29,077 nucleotides of DNA from an uncultured Muribaculaceae bacterium (GCA_910583795.1 CAJTZQ010000020.1:21774-50850); one strand, 5' to 3'. Shown: positions 17,501 to 26,566, numbered from the stretch's first letter. Notes: a model not told the origin generated them from the sequence alone. Translations and numbers: made by a program.

Positions 17501-17612
17501 CTTCACTATAGACAAAGTGAAAATTCAAGATCCAGAGTCAACTGCAACATCCACAGGACAGAGCTACCCTATCGCAAGAACATACACTTTCAGTCTAAAC
17601 CTCACCTTCTAA
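14523..17612 (+). CDS. SusC/RagA-family TonB-linked outer membrane transporter
   Basis: This 1029-aa outer membrane barrel imports the PUL's oligosaccharide with the SusD-like lid. It has a signal peptide (about 1-27), a carboxypeptidase-regulatory-like domain (about 45-115, GTVLDKTSREPLIGVTV and SYVGY), the SusC signature EEVVVVGYG (121-129), a plug domain (about 130-245, with NPNDIESINVLKDASAAIYG) and a long beta-barrel ending in aromatic Phe. A calcium-binding-like stretch DIDGDGQITDNDR near residue 857 is common in SusC proteins. The SusD gene follows 13 nt downstream. Confidence 0.97.
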   Translation: MKITFGNRWHALGLSISLFAFPLTVSAIPATAPILEAGSDQQSHAIKGTVLDKTSREPLIGVTVTVKGTTTGTVTDIDGNYTINAPKGSTLVFSYVGYSQFETKAADNLEVLLAEDAQALEEVVVVGYGVQKKASVTGSVSTVKGSELKTTGVANVTNTFAGKLPGVVANNRTGEPGNDYSDIFIRGKGTLNNNSPLIIIDGVANREGLERLNPNDIESINVLKDASAAIYGAQAANGVILVTTKRGNSGKPSITYNGSFTLSQNTRTPNLMNAYENMTWTDEIRKGNGQAPLYENIKNGYLDGTINRDQYGDTDWMDVIFNKAAPSTRHSLSIKGGTDNVRYYVSGDYTYQKPNYRDTKLNFQTYQVRSNLDINLFKDLKIGVDLAARREQRRNSVIPTSSIFWEAFMAYPWLYDYYPNGLPGPGLANGNNLAILVKGDETGYNKINDTFIDTKFSFDLQMPWITQGLSFSGYAAIDYRVRDQKQLQDVWDTYDYNSATGEYVKKTTNMNGNNISLQNNNNNYSTTSYLLKLGYDRTFGDHHVGAFVAYEQSKYQGEGFWAWRGYYLSDKPDYLDFGADKEKTNGGVGYVSSRQNIFGRFNYSYMDKYLVEFTIRRDGSMNFAPSKRWGTFPGVSVGWRISQESFMENLANVVNELKVRASWGKLGNDRVDSFQYLSVYNMQNGAILGSTPNINKGFVPGRIGNPNITWEKVDSRNIAVDGTFWNGLLGFTAEYFYQNRTDILTPKQASVPYYTGLTLPDQNIGEVSNQGFELMLSHRNKVGNVTYNISGNLTYTKNKIKFFDEAANTPEWQRRTGHSLDSWLMFKTDGIYQTWDEVNSTPHFANAQPGDIKYVDIDGDGQITDNDRIRSEYGNVPRLVYGINLGAEWKGFELGMLWTGQGCAEQMIVPYSYNLDKDFYNNRWISAEETPNAKYPRAFDKDDYENTRWCDFWLYNASFLRLKNLEIAYNLPQSVLNKIKLQGVRFALTGTNLFTIDKVKIQDPESTATSTGQSYPIARTYTFSLNLTF

Positions 17613-17625
17613 AGAATCCCCGATC

Positions 17626-19257
17626 ATGAAAAAACATATTATTAGAAAAATATCGCTCGCATTCATTTGCGCCGCATCGCTCACCTCATGCGATGTCCTT
17701 GATGTGGAACCGCTTGATTCATATACAGAAGACGTGATCTTCCAGGATGCTAATCTGACTGAAGCCTACGTCACTATGAACTACACTCGTCCCCGCAACG
17801 GATGGAGCCGCAACTCTCTTAGATTCTGTTCAGACGAATCTATGGAAAATTTCAACTGGAGCAGTTGCTGGACTATCAACACAGGAGGCATGACTCCCGA
17901 TCAGCTCGGGCCTCTCGACATATGGGCTGATTATTACAGCTATATCAAAAATTGCAACATCTTCTTCAACAATCTCGAGAACCTTAACTCTATCAGCGAA
18001 GACAAAAGAAATATCCTTATAGGAGAGGCAACTTTCTTCCGTGCATACTACTATATGGAGCTTGTCAATAATTATGGCGGTGTACCCTTGATCACCCGTC
18101 TCTTCAGTCTTGACGATCCGGAAATGATGGTAAAGCGCGATTCTTATGAAGATTGTGTAGACTTCATCGTAAGCGAATTCACAAAGGCTGCGGAACTTCT
18201 TCCCGTTAAATTCACTGGCGCTGATTTCGGCAGAGTGACAAAAGGTGCGGCTCTCGCAATGAAGGCAAGAATGCTCCTCTACGCCGCAAGCCCCTTGTGG
18301 AATCCAAACAACGAGCGCGCGAAATGGCAGGCGGCGGCAGATGCCAATAAGGCAGTGATCGATCTTGGATTATACTCACTCGATCCCGATTATAAAGGTC
18401 TTTTCCTTAATGCTGAAAGCCCTGAAATTATTTTCCAGCGTCTTTACAACACCGAATTCGGATCATGGTATGACTGGTATAACAGCCCCAACGGCTGGGG
18501 TGGGTACTCCTGTACTGCTGTGCTTCAGGAAATGGTAGACAGCTACGAGATGGAAGACGGTTCTATGCCGGACGCATCAATCTATGCCAACGCAACTGAA
18601 AACCCCTGGGCAGGGCGTGATCCGCGTCTCTATGCTTCTATAGTATGCGACGGACAGGATTTCCGCGGAAGAAAGATCGAATTTTGGGTAAATACCGATG
18701 GTGAAACTGGCGGCACAGACAGTGAGTTCGGCAGAGATGCATGGAACTATTCAAAGACTCACTATACAATCCGTAAATTTATGGATGAAAGCCTTCAGAA
18801 CAGTTGGTCGGATAAAGGTAGCCAACCTTGGGTGTATTGCCGCCTTGCTGAAATTTATCTTAACTATGCCGAGGCACTCTTCCATCTCGGTGATGAAAAT
18901 GGAGCTCGCCAATATGTAAATCTCGTGCGCGAACGTGCAAGAGGAGGCAATCCTGCAATACTCCCCGACGTGACTGCCACCGGCGATGAACTCCTGGAAA
19001 AGATTCAACATGAGCGTAAAGTGGAGCTTGCATTTGAAGAACATCGCTTTTATGACGTGCGCCGTTGGAAAATTGGAGAAAAAACTGACACCGGTGAATT
19101 CCACGGGATCAACATCACAAAAAATCCTGACGGCACAAAGAAATATGAGATATTCAAAATTCAAGATCGTATGTTCAAAGCAGCAAACTATCTGCTGCCC
19201 ATCCCGAACTACGAGCGCCGCAGGAACGATCTCCTTGAGCAAAACCCGGAATATTAA
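17626..19257 (+). CDS. SusD/RagB-family glycan-binding lipoprotein
   Basis: This 543-aa surface lipoprotein caps the SusC barrel and binds glycan. The lipobox is LTSC with Cys22, followed by acidic residues (DVLDVE) of the kind that direct Bacteroidetes lipoproteins to the surface. Family motifs include GEATFFRAYYYMELVNNYGGVPL (split over the TPR-like helices, near 132-154) and the C-terminal HERKVELAFEEHRFYDVRRW. It ends with the usual region near PNYERRRND. It is the last gene before a strong hairpin and T run. Confidence 0.96.
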   Translation: MKKHIIRKISLAFICAASLTSCDVLDVEPLDSYTEDVIFQDANLTEAYVTMNYTRPRNGWSRNSLRFCSDESMENFNWSSCWTINTGGMTPDQLGPLDIWADYYSYIKNCNIFFNNLENLNSISEDKRNILIGEATFFRAYYYMELVNNYGGVPLITRLFSLDDPEMMVKRDSYEDCVDFIVSEFTKAAELLPVKFTGADFGRVTKGAALAMKARMLLYAASPLWNPNNERAKWQAAADANKAVIDLGLYSLDPDYKGLFLNAESPEIIFQRLYNTEFGSWYDWYNSPNGWGGYSCTAVLQEMVDSYEMEDGSMPDASIYANATENPWAGRDPRLYASIVCDGQDFRGRKIEFWVNTDGETGGTDSEFGRDAWNYSKTHYTIRKFMDESLQNSWSDKGSQPWVYCRLAEIYLNYAEALFHLGDENGARQYVNLVRERARGGNPAILPDVTATGDELLEKIQHERKVELAFEEHRFYDVRRWKIGEKTDTGEFHGINITKNPDGTKKYEIFKIQDRMFKAANYLLPIPNYERRRNDLLEQNPEY

Positions 19258-19331
19258 TCATATTGATTTGCCTGAGTTCGGATTATTAGGTTATATTAGT
19301 TAGTTCATAAGGTTAATGGATTTCTACGGTA

Positions 19332-19358
19332 GAAGTTGTTTAGACTATCAACAACTTC
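19332..19358 (+). other. Hairpin in the susD downstream leader
   Basis: A perfect 9-bp inverted repeat (GAAGTTGTT at 19332-19340, AACAACTTC at 19350-19358) encloses a 9-nt loop. It is not followed by a T run, so it is not a terminator. It may stabilise the susCD RNA or form part of a larger leader structure. Confidence 0.5.
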
Positions 19359-19405
19359 CTGTCTTAAGGTAAAAAAGATTTATTCAGGCAACAATTCAAG
19401 ATAGC

Positions 19406-19457
19406 GGAGAGCCGTTATTCAAACACACAATAGATTGAATAACGGCTCTTCTTTTTT
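19406..19457 (+). terminator. Terminator-like hairpin just before the third PUL enzyme gene
   Basis: The arms GAGCCGTTATTCAA (19409-19422) and its exact complement (19435-19448) pair over 14 bp, with further pairs outward to 19406. The loop is 12 nt, and TTCTTTTTT follows. It ends 14 nt before the ATG at 19472, so it likely attenuates transcription between susCD and the enzyme genes. Confidence 0.85.
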
Positions 19458-19471
19458 AAAACCTCAAAACA

Positions 19472-21466
19472 ATGACAACTAAACGCTATATCTTATCTGC
19501 CTTCATTTTATCACTTCCTGTTCTGGCGAATGCAGAATCAAGATGGAACATGAATAATGATGGAGGGATCTCCTGGAATGTGCCAGCCTCCCAAACGCCA
19601 CATTATGACCACATGGAAATGAGCGGCAAGAATGTTTCCACAGTTCTCCGCTATGGTGTCGATGCCGACGGCAAGTTTGTATTAAACAAAAGTCTGGTAT
19701 GGCCGATGTTGCGCACAATCCCCAACAACACCCATGCAAGTCTTATGCGCCGATATGACTGGAATCCTCTTGACGCCGTGACTGTCAACGGACGCTCTCT
19801 TTCGGGAGAGAAAGTGAAAGAGATTTCTATTAAAGGCGCGCTCAACGTCAAGAGCGATTTTGAGCAAGGATATTATGGGAAATATGAATTGATACGTGAT
19901 TACTTCCCGTCTACAGATCTCCCTGCTCTTGTCGAGATCTACAAATTAATCAACAAGGGAGACCGACCGATGAAAGTCGAAATCGGAGATTCCCGAATGA
20001 TTTCAACAACTGACCCTGCTTCAGGGGTGACCGGTTCTTACACAATTACCGGAGCTGTAGATTCCACAGGATATTTTACTGTTCAACCCGGCGACACACT
20101 TACCTTTTCCGCATCAATATCCGCTGTTAGGAATGGTGAAAGAACTGTCTCCCTGAATGCGACTGCTGAAAAAGAGAAACGCTCTGATTTGGTAGGCGAC
20201 TGGATGAACACTCTCGTGCTTGAGACTCCAGATCCTGTCATCGACCGCATGTTTGCATTCTCTAAAATCAGAGCTTGCGAAAGCATTTATGACACAAAAG
20301 GGGGACCCATGCATGGTCCCGGAGGAGAATCATATTATGCTGCGATATGGGCAAACGATCAGGCTGAATATATCAATCCTTATTTCCCTTTCACAGGTTA
20401 TGCCTACGGGAATGCATCTGCTTTAAATTCATTTAAGCATTTCGCTCGTTTCATGAATAATGAAATGAAGCCTATTCCAAGTTCAATAGTTGCTGAAGGA
20501 CTCGATATTTGGAATGGCGTGGGCGACCGGGGAGATGCGGCAATGATAGCATATGGGGCAGCCCGATATGCACTTGCTCGTGGCGACATGAAGGAGGCAC
20601 GTGAGCTATGGAAACTAATCGAATGGTGTCTTGACTATTGCAAAGGAAAACTTAACAAAGCCGGAGTGGTGGAATCCGACACTGACGAGCTTGAAAACAG
20701 GTTTGAATCAGGAGATGCAAACCTCTGCACATCCTCTCTTTATTATGATGCCCTTATCTCAGCTTCCTATCTTGCCCGCGACCTCGGCATCAAAGATTGG
20801 AAAAAATATCAGTCGGAGGCAAAGACATTGCGCTCGAATATAGATAAATATTTTGGCAAAGACATGGAGGGATTTGAAACGTATGCATATTACGACGGCA
20901 ACGACAAGCTCCGCGCCTGGATCTGTATCCCTCTTGTAATGGGAATCGACGAACGTGCCACACAGACTCTCGATGCTCTCTTCTCTCCAAGACTTTGGAC
21001 TGAAAACGGTTTGCTCACTGAAGAAGGCGACCGCACTTTCTGGGACCGTGCCACCCTTTATGCTCTTCGTGGATCTTACACTGTGGGGGAAACAAAACGT
21101 GCGACCGACTTTCTCCATGATTATTCAACCACCCGCCTCCTCGGAGAACATGTACCCTATGCCATTGAGGCGTGGCCTGAGGGCAGTCAAAGACATCTGT
21201 CTGCAGAAAGTGGACTTTATGGAAGAATTATTACCGAAGGTCTTTTCGGAATACGTCCCACCGGACTGAAATCTTTCACTCTCACTCCTCACCTCCCATC
21301 CGACTGGGACCACATGAGTCTGCGCGACATTCGTGCTTTCGGTTCCGATTTCGACATTGAGGTGCGTCGTCTGAATGGAGACAAGCTATGCGTGAAAGTG
21401 ACAGATGGATCTAAATCTAAGAAATATACAATCAACAGCGGGAAATCTATCAACGTTAAGCTATGA
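19472..21466 (+). CDS. Secreted six-hairpin glycosidase-like protein
   Basis: This 664-aa protein has a signal peptide (about 1-21, ending LANA). An N-terminal beta-sandwich (about 25-235) is followed by an (alpha/alpha)6-type helical region (about 250-590), and a short C-terminal beta-domain contains PTGLKSFTLTPHLPSDWDHM, as is common in six-hairpin glycosidases. Candidate acidic catalytic regions are WANDQAEY (293-300), DRGDA near 352-356 and ESDTDELENR (401-410). I cannot assign a CAZy family. It is probably a periplasmic exo-acting glycosidase on the PUL substrate. A terminator-like hairpin lies directly upstream, and the second GH97 follows 37 nt downstream. Confidence 0.75.
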   Translation: MTTKRYILSAFILSLPVLANAESRWNMNNDGGISWNVPASQTPHYDHMEMSGKNVSTVLRYGVDADGKFVLNKSLVWPMLRTIPNNTHASLMRRYDWNPLDAVTVNGRSLSGEKVKEISIKGALNVKSDFEQGYYGKYELIRDYFPSTDLPALVEIYKLINKGDRPMKVEIGDSRMISTTDPASGVTGSYTITGAVDSTGYFTVQPGDTLTFSASISAVRNGERTVSLNATAEKEKRSDLVGDWMNTLVLETPDPVIDRMFAFSKIRACESIYDTKGGPMHGPGGESYYAAIWANDQAEYINPYFPFTGYAYGNASALNSFKHFARFMNNEMKPIPSSIVAEGLDIWNGVGDRGDAAMIAYGAARYALARGDMKEARELWKLIEWCLDYCKGKLNKAGVVESDTDELENRFESGDANLCTSSLYYDALISASYLARDLGIKDWKKYQSEAKTLRSNIDKYFGKDMEGFETYAYYDGNDKLRAWICIPLVMGIDERATQTLDALFSPRLWTENGLLTEEGDRTFWDRATLYALRGSYTVGETKRATDFLHDYSTTRLLGEHVPYAIEAWPEGSQRHLSAESGLYGRIITEGLFGIRPTGLKSFTLTPHLPSDWDHMSLRDIRAFGSDFDIEVRRLNGDKLCVKVTDGSKSKKYTINSGKSINVKL

Positions 21467-21503
21467 TCACTGCGGCTGTTGAAAACACCAAAATAATATA
21501 GTC

Positions 21504-23474
21504 ATGAGAAATTTAACTTTAAGTATCTTGCTGATGTTCGCGTTCTCCGCGTTCGCAGGTAAGGCATATAACGTATCTTCTCCGGATGGAAAAATAAACG
21601 CTGATATCTCAGTAGGTAATGACCTGAGTTATTCCGTAACCTTTGACGGGAAACCTGTCATTTCCGAATCAACGCTTTCCATGACTCTTTCCAACGGCAC
21701 GATATGGGGAAAGAATCCGAAAGTGGCGAAGGTTTCTAAAAAATCTCTAAATACAAAAATACCCTCCCCTTTTTATAGGGCTGACAAACTCGATGAGAAT
21801 TATAATTCCACAACCATCAATTTCAAAGGTGGATGGGGAGTTGAATTCCGTGCCTACAATGACGGCATAGCCTACCGTTTCATTTCTTCGCAAAAGAGTC
21901 CTCTGATTATAGCAGACGAAGAGGTATGCTACAACTTTCCTTTAGATGCCACTTCATTTGTCCCTTACACAAAAAGCAGAGACGTGGATCCTTATTATAA
22001 TTCATTCGAGAATGAATATGAGGAAGTAAAATTATCCGGCATCGACCGAAACAGGCTCATATTTCTTCCAATGACGGTAGACCTCGGCGATAATGTGAAA
22101 GTCACTGTTACGGAATCTGACCTGGAACAATTTCCCGGGCTTTATATGACAGGATGCGGAAACGCTTCATTAAAAGGAAGCCACGCCCGCTATCCTAAGA
22201 TTTCGAAACAGGGTGGACACAACAACTTGCAGATGGAAGTGAAGGAACGTGAAAATTTTATTGCAAAGACCGATGGCTCCCGCACATTCCCTTGGCGTGT
22301 GGCTATAATCACTGACAACGACAAGAATCTGGCTGCCTCCAATCTTTCATATCTCCTTGCTTCGCCGTCCCGGGTGTCTGACATAAGCTGGATAAAACCG
22401 GGGAAAGTGGCCTGGGAATGGTGGAACGACTGGAATATAACCGGCGTTGACTTTAAGGCTGGAATAAACAACGACACCTATAAAAAATATATTGACTTCG
22501 CTGCTGAAAACGGGATTGAATATCTCATTCTTGACGAAGGATGGGCAGTTAACCTTAAGGCTGACCTTATGCAGGTAGTCCCGGAGATAAATCTACCTGA
22601 ACTTATCGACTATGCCCGCAGCAAAAATGTAGACGTGGTCCTTTGGGCAGGATATGTTGCTTTCGATAGGGACATGGAAAATGTATGCTGCCATTATGCA
22701 GATATGGGTGTCAAAGGTTTTAAAGTCGATTTCATGGACCGCGATGACCAGGAAATTGTTGATTTCGTGCATCGTGCCGCCGAGACGTGTGCAAAATACG
22801 ACCTTATACTCGACCTTCACGGTATGTATAAGCCTGCCGGTCTTAACCGCACATATCCCAATGTCCTCAATTTCGAGGGTGTAAACGGTCTCGAGCAGAT
22901 GAAATGGAGCACCCTTGATCTCGATCAGGTCGAATACGATGTAATGATACCGTTCATCCGTCAGGTTGCCGGTCCTATGGACTATACTCCAGGAGCCATG
23001 AACAATGGTTCAAAACTCACTTATCAGTCTAATTATTATGAACCTATGAGCCAAGGCACCCGTTGCCGCCAGCTCGCCCTTTTCATAGTGTTTGATTCTC
23101 CATTCACTATGCTCTGCGACACCCCCGTAAACTATGACAAGGAGCCCGAATGCCGCGACTTTATCGCCTCAGTACCCACCACTTGGGATGAGACAGTAAT
23201 TGTAGATGGCAAAATGGGTGAATATATAGTGACCGCACGAAGAAAAGGCGATACATGGTATGTCGCAGGATTAACAGACTGGTCGCCGCGTGAATTAAAT
23301 ATTGATCTTTCATTTATCGGTGATACCTCAGGCAAAGCGATAATTTTCAAAGACGGGGCAAATGCTGAAAAAAATGCAAAGGACTACAACAAGGAATCCT
23401 TAACTCTCGATGCAAACAAGCAGCTTAAAATCAATCTCGCTCCCGGTGGCGGTTTTGCCATGATCATCAAATAA
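21504..23474 (+). CDS. Glycoside hydrolase family 97, second paralogue, retaining type
   Basis: This 656-aa protein has a signal peptide (about 1-19). It shares the architecture of the first GH97 of this locus but is clearly diverged from it. Motifs are KVAWEWWNDW (301-310), ILDEGW (342-347), KVDFMDRDDQE (407-417) and AGPMDYTPGAM. Asp409 is the likely nucleophile and Glu458 (NFEGV) the likely acid/base, again placing it with retaining GH97 enzymes such as alpha-galactosidases. It carries an insertion around 155-185 (DVDPYYNSFENEYEEV) relative to the first copy. The next gene begins 8 nt downstream. Two paralogues in one PUL suggest two linkages or two chain positions. Confidence 0.93.
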   Translation: MRNLTLSILLMFAFSAFAGKAYNVSSPDGKINADISVGNDLSYSVTFDGKPVISESTLSMTLSNGTIWGKNPKVAKVSKKSLNTKIPSPFYRADKLDENYNSTTINFKGGWGVEFRAYNDGIAYRFISSQKSPLIIADEEVCYNFPLDATSFVPYTKSRDVDPYYNSFENEYEEVKLSGIDRNRLIFLPMTVDLGDNVKVTVTESDLEQFPGLYMTGCGNASLKGSHARYPKISKQGGHNNLQMEVKERENFIAKTDGSRTFPWRVAIITDNDKNLAASNLSYLLASPSRVSDISWIKPGKVAWEWWNDWNITGVDFKAGINNDTYKKYIDFAAENGIEYLILDEGWAVNLKADLMQVVPEINLPELIDYARSKNVDVVLWAGYVAFDRDMENVCCHYADMGVKGFKVDFMDRDDQEIVDFVHRAAETCAKYDLILDLHGMYKPAGLNRTYPNVLNFEGVNGLEQMKWSTLDLDQVEYDVMIPFIRQVAGPMDYTPGAMNNGSKLTYQSNYYEPMSQGTRCRQLALFIVFDSPFTMLCDTPVNYDKEPECRDFIASVPTTWDETVIVDGKMGEYIVTARRKGDTWYVAGLTDWSPRELNIDLSFIGDTSGKAIIFKDGANAEKNAKDYNKESLTLDANKQLKINLAPGGGFAMIIK

Positions 23475-23482
23475 ACCTTGAC

Positions 23483-24943
23483 ATGAAAAATACAACTTTA
23501 CTATATCTTTCAGTTTCCTTGCTTATCTCTGCCTGCGGAAATGAGGCTGCGAAAGTCAAGCAGGAAATCCAAACGGAAGACATTGCCGTCTTCACATCTT
23601 CCGACTCTGTCCTACAGAAATCTTTTAACTGGGCAAAGAAACAAGCTTTGAGCTATGCTCACGATTCCAATGACCCTGTTGGGGCTTGGTATGAGGCGGC
23701 GCTTCCTCAACGCGAGGCATTCTGCATGAGGGATATTTCGCATCAGTCTGTCGGAGCTCACATTCTCGGACTTTCCAAACATAATAAGAACATGATGCGA
23801 AAGTTTGCTCAAAACATAAGTGAAAGCCGTGACTATTGTTCTTTTTGGGAAATCAACCGCTATGACAAACCGGCACCAGCCGACTATGCATCCGATTCTG
23901 AGTTTTGGTATAACCTGAATGCCAATTTCGATGTGATGCAGACTTGTCTGAAAATGTATGAATGGACCGCCGACAGTGATTATATCTCCGGCAAGGATTT
24001 CACCAATTTCTACGATTTAAGTGTAAACGAATACCTTGACAAATGGCAGCTACGTCCTGAAAATATCATGGACCGTCCCTCATACATGAACCAGGCTCCT
24101 GATTTTAATGAGGCTAACAATTTTCACTCATGCAGAGGTCTACCTTCATATGTTGAGAATTTCAGAGGGCTAACTCTCGGAGTAGATCTCCTCGCGGCTC
24201 TGCATAGCGGTTTTGAAGCATATTCCCGAATGGCTGCTTTAAACGGCGATGCACCGAAAGCTGCTAAGGCAGCTAATATGGCAACCGCTTACCGTGATAT
24301 CATCGACAGCAAATGGTGGGATGAAGAAAACAACAGATACAATACTTTCTGGACAACAGAAAAAAAGTTTTATCGTGGTGAAGGAGTACCGTTCATACTA
24401 TGGTTTGACGCCACAGACATGACCGACCGTAAAAATGCAAGCGTCAATGATATTCTCGCAGGAGAATGGAACGTGGAAAACATGTCTGCTTTCCCCGCTT
24501 TGTTCTACAGCCTGGGATATAACGATGAGGCATACCGTTTTCTCACTATGCTCCCCTCAACCAACCGTTCTGAATATCCTGAAGTGTCTTACGGACTTGT
24601 TGAAGGTGTGGTCTGTGGAGCTATGGGGCTTAAACCTTCTGCTTCCGACAAGAGTATTTATTCTCTTTCAAGAATTGACAACGGTATATGTGAAATTAAA
24701 AACGTACCTGTCTTTGGCGGATTTGTTTCTCTTCGTCACGACGGAATGCAATCGTCTGAAATTGAAAACAACACAGACACTGATCTGATGTGGCATGCTT
24801 CTTTTCAGGGTGAACATCAATTCCTTGATGCCGATGGAGAAAAAATCAAATCTGTTGTCTCTTCTGATGTCAAAGGGAATACAATTTCAACCATCATGGT
24901 TAAACTGCCCAAGAATTCAAAGAAATCAGTTAAGGTCGTTTGA
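23483..24943 (+). CDS. Six-hairpin glycosidase-like lipoprotein
   Basis: This 486-aa predicted lipoprotein (lipobox ISAC, Cys18) consists mostly of an (alpha/alpha)6-type helical domain. Candidate active-site stretches include PQREAFCMRDISHQ (75-88, with Arg83/Asp84), DYCSFWEINRYD and EFWYNLNANFD. A C-terminal beta-rich tail covers about 395-486. It resembles proteins annotated as MGH1-like or trehalase-like glycoside hydrolases, but I cannot assign a family. The residue after the lipid Cys is Gly rather than an acidic run, so its surface location is uncertain. It is the last gene of the enzyme unit. Confidence 0.72.
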   Translation: MKNTTLLYLSVSLLISACGNEAAKVKQEIQTEDIAVFTSSDSVLQKSFNWAKKQALSYAHDSNDPVGAWYEAALPQREAFCMRDISHQSVGAHILGLSKHNKNMMRKFAQNISESRDYCSFWEINRYDKPAPADYASDSEFWYNLNANFDVMQTCLKMYEWTADSDYISGKDFTNFYDLSVNEYLDKWQLRPENIMDRPSYMNQAPDFNEANNFHSCRGLPSYVENFRGLTLGVDLLAALHSGFEAYSRMAALNGDAPKAAKAANMATAYRDIIDSKWWDEENNRYNTFWTTEKKFYRGEGVPFILWFDATDMTDRKNASVNDILAGEWNVENMSAFPALFYSLGYNDEAYRFLTMLPSTNRSEYPEVSYGLVEGVVCGAMGLKPSASDKSIYSLSRIDNGICEIKNVPVFGGFVSLRHDGMQSSEIENNTDTDLMWHASFQGEHQFLDADGEKIKSVVSSDVKGNTISTIMVKLPKNSKKSVKVV

Positions 24944-25017
24944 CAAGTAATTCGGTCCCATAAATCCAACTTCATGCACTTAGCATGTGTCCATAGTTAT
25001 GTAAGCCGGGACCGACC

Positions 25018-25052
25018 GCGGAGGATGCCTCGCATTCTCCGCTTTATTTTTT
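25018..25052 (+). terminator. Intrinsic terminator at the end of the PUL enzyme unit
   Basis: An 11-bp stem (GCGGAGGATGC at 25018-25028, GCATTCTCCGC at 25032-25042, one G-T pair) has a 3-nt loop and is followed by TTTATTTTTT. Its T tract runs directly into the -33 box of the HTCS promoter. Confidence 0.85.
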
Positions 25053-25081
25053 GCAGACATGCAATATATGTATTATCTTTG
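25050..25081 (+). promoter_or_regulatory. Promoter of the HTCS regulator gene
   Basis: TTTG (25050-25053) is followed after 20 nt by TATCTTTG (25074-25081), a good Bacteroidetes promoter. The expected start near 25086 leaves a leader of about 60 nt before the ATG at 25148. It also rules out the longer frame starting at 24974. Confidence 0.7.
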
Positions 25082-25147
25082 CATCACCTATACCGGGAAA
25101 ACGATTTTCTGATTTCAATCTTAAACATTCGATTATTCCTGACATCT

Positions 25148-26566
25148 ATGATTAATCGTCTGCATATTCTAATACTGTTAATCTCACTATGTTGTGGCAT
25201 CTCTCCTGCCCACAATCGTCATGTGCGCCATCTCACTATTGATGACGGACTCTCTTCAAATGCAATCTATAGCATAACTCAAGACAATCTTGGAAGGATG
25301 TGGTTCGGCACAATTGACGGTCTTCATTGCTACGACGGCAACAAGGTGTCTATTTGGAGAGATTCCGGGATTAAGACCCTCGGGCAGGTGATCTACGCTA
25401 TCAAGGAAGATTCGGAAAAAAGACTCTGGATTGGAAGCGAAATGGGGCTCGCGGTTTTTGATCTAAAAAAAGAAAAATTTTTCAGTTCCCCCATTGAAAA
25501 CGACGGTTTTAAAATAATGTCGCCCGTAAGCGACATTCTGTTCGACTCAAAAGAACGTGTATGGATCACGACTGCCGGTCAGGGGGTGTTCTGCCAGGAC
25601 TTAAAAACCGGAAGGATTAATCATTATGTAGCGACCGGGAGAATAAATTCCGATGCCATTTCTCACGTGATGGAAGATCATGACGGCACAATCTGGGTTA
25701 CGAGTCAGGAAGAAGGGCTAAGCAGATATGACGAGAAAGACAATATTTTTGTGCCTGTGGATTCGTCCCCAAAAGGTACTATTTCAATTTTTGAAGACAA
25801 AGTTGGAAATTTTTGGATAGGTTGTGTCAACGGATTGTTCCGTTTCGACAGGAAAGCTGATAATTGGGAACATATTTTTATTCCTGCAGGCAACAAAGTG
25901 TTTCAGATAAGACAGATTGTCGAACAAGATTCAGGCATCCTCCTGATAGCTTCTGATGAAGGATTGACAATCTACGACACTGCCACAGGAACATCGACAA
26001 CACATAAGGCAGACCTTGGAACTCCGAATAATCTTAACGACAATTACCTGCATTCCCTTTTCATCGACAAAGAAAATGGATTGTGGATCGGCACATATTT
26101 CGGTGGAGTGAATTATATACCTCAATCCTACCGTCTGTTTGCGCATTATAGTCATCTTAATTCCGGATTGCAGGCAAGAATCATTTCTGTGTTTGCTAAT
26201 GCAGACGATGGCAATACTTGGATAGGGTCTGACGATGCCGGTTTTTTCTTATGGAACCGTAAGGAGAATTCTTTTAAATCTTTCAATAAATCTCATGATT
26301 CAGGTCTAACTTACCATAATACTCATGCGTTGCTTCAGGATGGCGACAAACTCTTCATCGGAATGTATATGGGAGGTCTTGACATTCTTGATTTGTCTAC
26401 TTCTAAGTTTAAGAATTATAAAGGGGGACAAGAAGCAAATTCTTTATATTCATCAAGCATTTACTCTATATTTAAAACGAGAAAGACAATATTTTTGTGC
26501 CTGTGGATTCGTCCCCAAAAGGTACTATTTCAATTTTTGAAGACAAAGTTGGAAATTTTTGGATAG
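25148..26566 (+). pseudogene. Hybrid two-component sensor (HTCS), N-terminal fragment, frameshifted by a duplication
   Basis: This is the periplasmic sensor start of a Bacteroidales HTCS. A signal peptide or anchor (MINRLHILILLISLCCG) is followed by beta-propeller blades with the repeated GxxWIGT/DGLxxYD pattern (for example LTIDDGLSSNAIYSITQD, RMWFGTIDGLHCYDG, RLWIGSEMGLAVFD). The frame is intact up to 26476. There a second copy of 25731-26476 begins out of frame, and translation ends after 30 foreign codons at 26566. The product of about 472 aa would lack the rest of the propeller, the membrane helix and the kinase. Removing one 746-bp copy joins it in frame to the downstream part. This gene is the expected activator of the adjacent PUL. 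Confidence 0.88.

Larger units (their letters stand above)
19258..19471. other. Structured intergenic region between susD and the downstream enzyme genes
   Basis: This 214-bp gap contains two clear hairpins: GAAGTTGTT/AACAACTTC (19332-19358) and a terminator-like hairpin at 19406-19457. I find no TAnnTTTG promoter in it, so the downstream genes probably depend on readthrough or RNA processing. Confidence 0.6.

Noticed and set aside
24974..25147. Longer HTCS frame from 24974
   Set aside because: It would begin upstream of both the terminator hairpin and the promoter at 25050-25081, and the ATG at 25148 starts a proper signal peptide.
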